From SLRI01 sp942491185 (lineage in GTDB: Bacteria; Pseudomonadota; Alphaproteobacteria; Geminicoccales; Geminicoccaceae): a stretch of 64,000 nucleotides of DNA. The position numbers were made by a program, and so were the translations under genes. Below are positions 60,851 through 64,000 of the stretch, one piece after another. The notes beneath the pieces are model-generated. The model worked only from the letters and a program-made list of their open reading frames with translations, was not told the origin of the DNA and made no database searches. Within the stretch, counting starts at the first letter, position 1. Every line of letters begins with the position of its first letter. The stretch covers positions 36,876-100,875 of the forward strand of contig CALOAB010000025.1 in NCBI GenBank assembly GCA_942491185.1, in the 5' to 3' direction.

Positions 60851-62706
60851 GGGCGATGCCGCCAGGTGCTGCCGCCGCCAGCCGGCCGCCGCGCGCCGTG
60901 GTGGGCTCCCAGGTCGACACCGAGGAGCTGATCTTCGCCGACTTCGACGGCCGCATCCTGCGCCGGTTCTGGACCTTCATCAGCCCCTATCGCCGCCAGC
61001 TGGCCTTCGCCATCGCCGCCGTCCTGGCCTTCGCCGCGAGCCAGATCGCGATCCCGCTGATTCTCAGAGGCGTCGTTGATGGCGCGCTGGTTGCTGAAAC
61101 GGCGCTGGCGCTGGACCAGCGCGAGCGGTTGCTGCTGCTCGGCGTCCTGGTCTTTCTCGGCATCGTCTCGCTCAGCTTCATCGCCAATCTGGTGCAGGAG
61201 ACGCTGGCGGCGCGGATCGGCGAGCGGCTCCTGGTCAATCTGCGCCGCGCGATGTTCGCGCATCTGCAGCGGGTCTCGCTTTCCTTCATGGACAAGACCG
61301 AGGTGGGCCGGCTGATGTCGCGCCTGCAGGGCGACGTCAACGCGCTGCAGGAGTTCCTCGAGACCTCCGTCTTCGCCGTCGGCGACTTCGTTCTCTTGGT
61401 CGGCATCACGGTCGTGCTCCTGGTCCTCGACTGGCGGCTCGCTTTGCTGACGCTCTCGGTGATGCTGGTGCTCCTGGTCGTTCGGATCATCTGGCTGCCC
61501 AAGGCACGGCAAGCCTTTTTGCGTGCCCGGGTCACCAGCTCGACCCTGAACGGCGCGCTCGCCGAGGGCATCAACAGCGTGCGCACGGTGCAGGGCATGG
61601 GCCGCGAGGCGATCAATCTCCGGCTCTTCGAGGAGAAGGCTGCCGACAATCTCGACGCCCAGCTGCGCGGCACCTGGCTCGCCCAGATCATGGTGCCGAT
61701 CGTCGACACGCTGACCGGTGCGGCCATGGCGATCGTCGTCATTATCGGCGGCATCGCCGTGCTCGAAGGCGAGCTCGAGCTCGGGATCATGGTGGCCTTC
61801 ATCTTCTACGTGCAGCGCTTCTTCGACCCGATCCGCTCGCTGACCATGCAGTACAGCGTCATGCAGCGGGCCATGGCCTCGGGCCAGCGGATCTTCGAGG
61901 TGATGGACGTGCGCGTCGACGTCGAGGACAAGCCCGATGCTCTCGACCCGGCACGAATCGAGGGCTCGGTCGCGTTCGAGGATGTCAGCTTCGGCTATGT
62001 GCCGGGCCAGAAGGTGCTCGATGGCGTGAGCTTCGAGGCGTCGCCCGGCGAGACCGTGGCGCTGGTCGGCCCGACCGGCTCCGGCAAGAGCAGCACCATG
62101 GCGCTGGCGCATCGCTTCTACGATGTCTGGGACGGCCGGGTGCGCATCGGCGGCCACGATGTGCGCGACCTGACCCAGGCGACGCTCGGCCGGCACATCG
62201 CCATGGTGCTGCAGGAGCCCTTCCTGTTCACCGGCACGGTGCTCGAGAACATCCGCTACGCCACCACAGGCGCCTCGCGCGCGAGCGTCGAGGATGCGGC
62301 ACGCGCCGTCGGCGCGCATGACTTCATCATGGCCCTGCCGGATGGCTACGACACCGAGCTCGAGCAGCAGGGTGGCAATCTGTCGGTCGGCCAGCGCCAG
62401 CTGATCAGCTTCGCCCGAGCATTGGTCGCCGACGCCGAGATCCTGATCCTCGACGAGGCCACGGCCAATATCGACAGCTACACCGAGCAGACGATCCAAC
62501 AAGCACTGGTGCGGCTGCTCGAGGGGCGAACGGCGCTGGTCATCGCGCATCGCCTGGCCACGATCCGCAATGCCGACCGGATTCTGGTCCTGCAGGACGG
62601 CCGGCTGATCGAGCAGGGCTCGCATGAGGAGCTGATGCGCGGTGGCGGGCTCTACGCCCGTCTCTACCGGCTCAACTACGCCTCGTTCGACGATCTGGCT
62701 GGATAA
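60847..62706 (+). CDS. ABC exporter subunit 2 (fused membrane and ATPase domains)
   Basis: A 619-aa half-exporter. An N-terminal 40-residue cytoplasmic extension precedes six membrane helices. ATPase motifs: GPTGSGKSSTMALAH, Q loop LQEPFLF, signature LSVGQRQLISFARAL (LSGGQ altered to LSVGQ), Walker B ILILDEATANID and LVIAHRLATIRNAD. With subunit 1 this gives one consensus site (Glu with LSGGQ) and one degenerate site (Asp with LSVGQ), as in TM287/288-type heterodimers. Its role could be lipid or drug export. Confidence 0.9.
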   Translation: MRAMPPGAAAASRPPRAVVGSQVDTEELIFADFDGRILRRFWTFISPYRRQLAFAIAAVLAFAASQIAIPLILRGVVDGALVAETALALDQRERLLLLGVLVFLGIVSLSFIANLVQETLAARIGERLLVNLRRAMFAHLQRVSLSFMDKTEVGRLMSRLQGDVNALQEFLETSVFAVGDFVLLVGITVVLLVLDWRLALLTLSVMLVLLVVRIIWLPKARQAFLRARVTSSTLNGALAEGINSVRTVQGMGREAINLRLFEEKAADNLDAQLRGTWLAQIMVPIVDTLTGAAMAIVVIIGGIAVLEGELELGIMVAFIFYVQRFFDPIRSLTMQYSVMQRAMASGQRIFEVMDVRVDVEDKPDALDPARIEGSVAFEDVSFGYVPGQKVLDGVSFEASPGETVALVGPTGSGKSSTMALAHRFYDVWDGRVRIGGHDVRDLTQATLGRHIAMVLQEPFLFTGTVLENIRYATTGASRASVEDAARAVGAHDFIMALPDGYDTELEQQGGNLSVGQRQLISFARALVADAEILILDEATANIDSYTEQTIQQALVRLLEGRTALVIAHRLATIRNADRILVLQDGRLIEQGSHEELMRGGGLYARLYRLNYASFDDLAG

Positions 62707-62840
62707 CCAACACCGCGCCCTTTCGTCTCGCTCCTGCGACTAGCGCCAAGAGAGGTTTGTTGCCCGCTGCCGTTTGTTGTATTCAATAATCGGTAAGTGC
62801 GAGCGACAAGGCACGAGAGACACGGGCGGGTAGCAAGAGC

Positions 62841-63911
62841 TTGAGAGCCATCGAGACGGTGCGGCGACGACCGCGAGCCGTGCCAAAGCGGCCGCCCGAA
62901 CGGGCAACCTTGCACGAGATCGCGGCGGCGGCCGGGGTGTCGGCGACGACGGTGTCGAACGTGGTCAACGGCAAGTTCGAGATGATGGCCGCGGAGACGC
63001 GCGCGCAGATCGAGCGGCTGATCACCGAGATGAACTATCGCCCGCACGCCGCTGGGCGTCGGCTGCGGCTCAACCAGAACAACGCCATTGGCCTCCTGCT
63101 CATCGACGCTTCCCCGGCGTTTCTGGCTGACCCCATGAACAGCAACATTATCTCCGGGCTGGGCAACCGGCTGAATCGCAACGGCTTCAGCCTGGTCGTC
63201 AACGGCGTGGCGCCGGGCCGGCTGGACGAGGCCGTGCTGCTCGGCAAGCACGACACCGATGGGCTCTGCATTATTCCCTCGGGCACGCCGCGTGAGCGGG
63301 CGGCAACCCTGTCCACGTTGGCGGCCGCGCGGCAACCGATCCTGGTCGTCCAAGATCGGCCACCCGCGGGGCTCGCCGACGCCGCCTCGATCCGCCAGGA
63401 CGATGCGGCGGGTGGCCGGATGCTCGCCGAGCGCCTGCTGGCGCGAGGTGCTCGGCGGCTGGTGCTGTTGTTGCCGCTGCAGCAATGGCCGGCAATGGCC
63501 GAGCGCAAGCGCGGCATCGCCGAGGCGGTGGCCGGGGTGCCTGGCGCGACGCTCGCGGTGTTGCGGACGGCCGGTGAGAGCATCGAGGAAACCCAGGCGG
63601 CGCTGGCTGATTGGGTCGGCGGGCACGGCATCCCGGACGCCGTGATGGGCGGCAACGACCAGATGGCGATCGCCGCAATGCAATGGCTGCAAGCCAGGGG
63701 GCACGCGGTGCCGGGCGACGTCAAGGTCACGGGCTTCAACGGTCTCGCCTTTCGCCGCTACGCCAGCCCGACGCTCACCTCGATCCATTCGCCGGCGCTG
63801 GCGCTGGGCGAGCGTGCTGGCGAGATGCTGCTGGAGCGAGTAGCCACCGGCGCCTTCAGCGCCGCGGAGGTCGTTCTGCCGGTCGAGCTGCTGCCGGGCG
63901 AGTCCGACTGA
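62841..63911 (+). CDS. LacI-family transcriptional regulator
   Basis: A 356-aa repressor. The helix-turn-helix is ATLHEIAAAAGVSATTVSNV followed by NGKFEMMAAETRAQIERL and the hinge NYRPHAAGRRLRL. The effector domain is of periplasmic-binding type (IGLLLIDASPAFLADPMNSN, VTGFNGLAFRRYASPTLTSI). The start seems to be a TTG at 62841; a GTG at 62880 is an alternative. No target operon lies in the window, so its regulon is probably downstream of position 64000. The final 89 bases hold no gene that I can see. Confidence 0.85.
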   Translation: MRAIETVRRRPRAVPKRPPERATLHEIAAAAGVSATTVSNVVNGKFEMMAAETRAQIERLITEMNYRPHAAGRRLRLNQNNAIGLLLIDASPAFLADPMNSNIISGLGNRLNRNGFSLVVNGVAPGRLDEAVLLGKHDTDGLCIIPSGTPRERAATLSTLAAARQPILVVQDRPPAGLADAASIRQDDAAGGRMLAERLLARGARRLVLLLPLQQWPAMAERKRGIAEAVAGVPGATLAVLRTAGESIEETQAALADWVGGHGIPDAVMGGNDQMAIAAMQWLQARGHAVPGDVKVTGFNGLAFRRYASPTLTSIHSPALALGERAGEMLLERVATGAFSAAEVVLPVELLPGESD

Positions 63912-64000
63912 CAGTCGGTCGGCGCTGCAGGCCGTCTCGGCGACCGCCGCATCCCGATCGCTAAGACTCCTGCATTGTCCGGTTGATTGCCGTCTGGATC

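Noticed and set aside
1..64000. tRNA, rRNA or replication origin
   Set aside because: No cloverleaf with a CCA-proximal T-arm, no rRNA core sequence and no DnaA-box cluster were noticed on reading either strand.

Overview
The window is GC-rich DNA (roughly two-thirds G+C by eye) from a Gram-negative bacterium, most likely an alphaproteobacterium of the Rhodospirillales/Geminicoccales type. This rests on Mla-type lipid transport genes, an outer-membrane porin, many ABC uptake systems with Tat-like binding proteins, and frequent GTG/TTG starts with ATGA/GTGA gene overlaps. The taxonomic placement is an inference. No rRNA, tRNA, CRISPR array or phage genes were seen.
Layout. 0-2.7 kb: three linked phosphodiesterase-type genes. 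2.8-4.1 kb: a nucleotide-sugar dehydrogenase. 4.3-11.7 kb (minus): the most interesting locus, a candidate RiPP operon. In transcription order it holds a zinc-ribbon/adenylate-cyclase/ATPase/TPR regulator, a YcaO cyclodehydratase-fold enzyme, a TfuA partner, a gluzincin metallopeptidase, and a 275-aa protein ending in nine tandem copies of a six-residue unit, RAMMQ(S/A). 11.9-15.5 kb: an Mla-like lipid transport operon. 15.6-24.2 kb: a sugar-type ABC importer with an aminotransferase, a DeoR repressor and a GMC oxidoreductase. 24.3-33.0 kb: a dipeptide-type ABC importer, an M20 amidohydrolase and two APH/choline-kinase-like kinases. 33.2-37.9 kb: an acidic DUF4114 protein, then a two-component system coupled to a porin. 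38.0-45.2 kb: rpiA, a small membrane protein, a second sugar ABC system and an M24 peptidase. 45.4-58.8 kb: a glycan-assembly region (five glycosyltransferases, FkbM methyltransferase, pyruvyl transferase, GMC oxidoreductase, ABC exporter) whose middle part is lower in GC and carries a MITE and a pair of 25-bp direct repeats. 59.0-62.7 kb: a heterodimeric ABC exporter. 62.8-63.9 kb: a LacI regulator.
At least eight conserved genes are interrupted by single-base frameshifts while the downstream reading stays perfectly conserved. This pattern fits sequencing or assembly indels at least as well as real gene decay, so the affected entries are marked.
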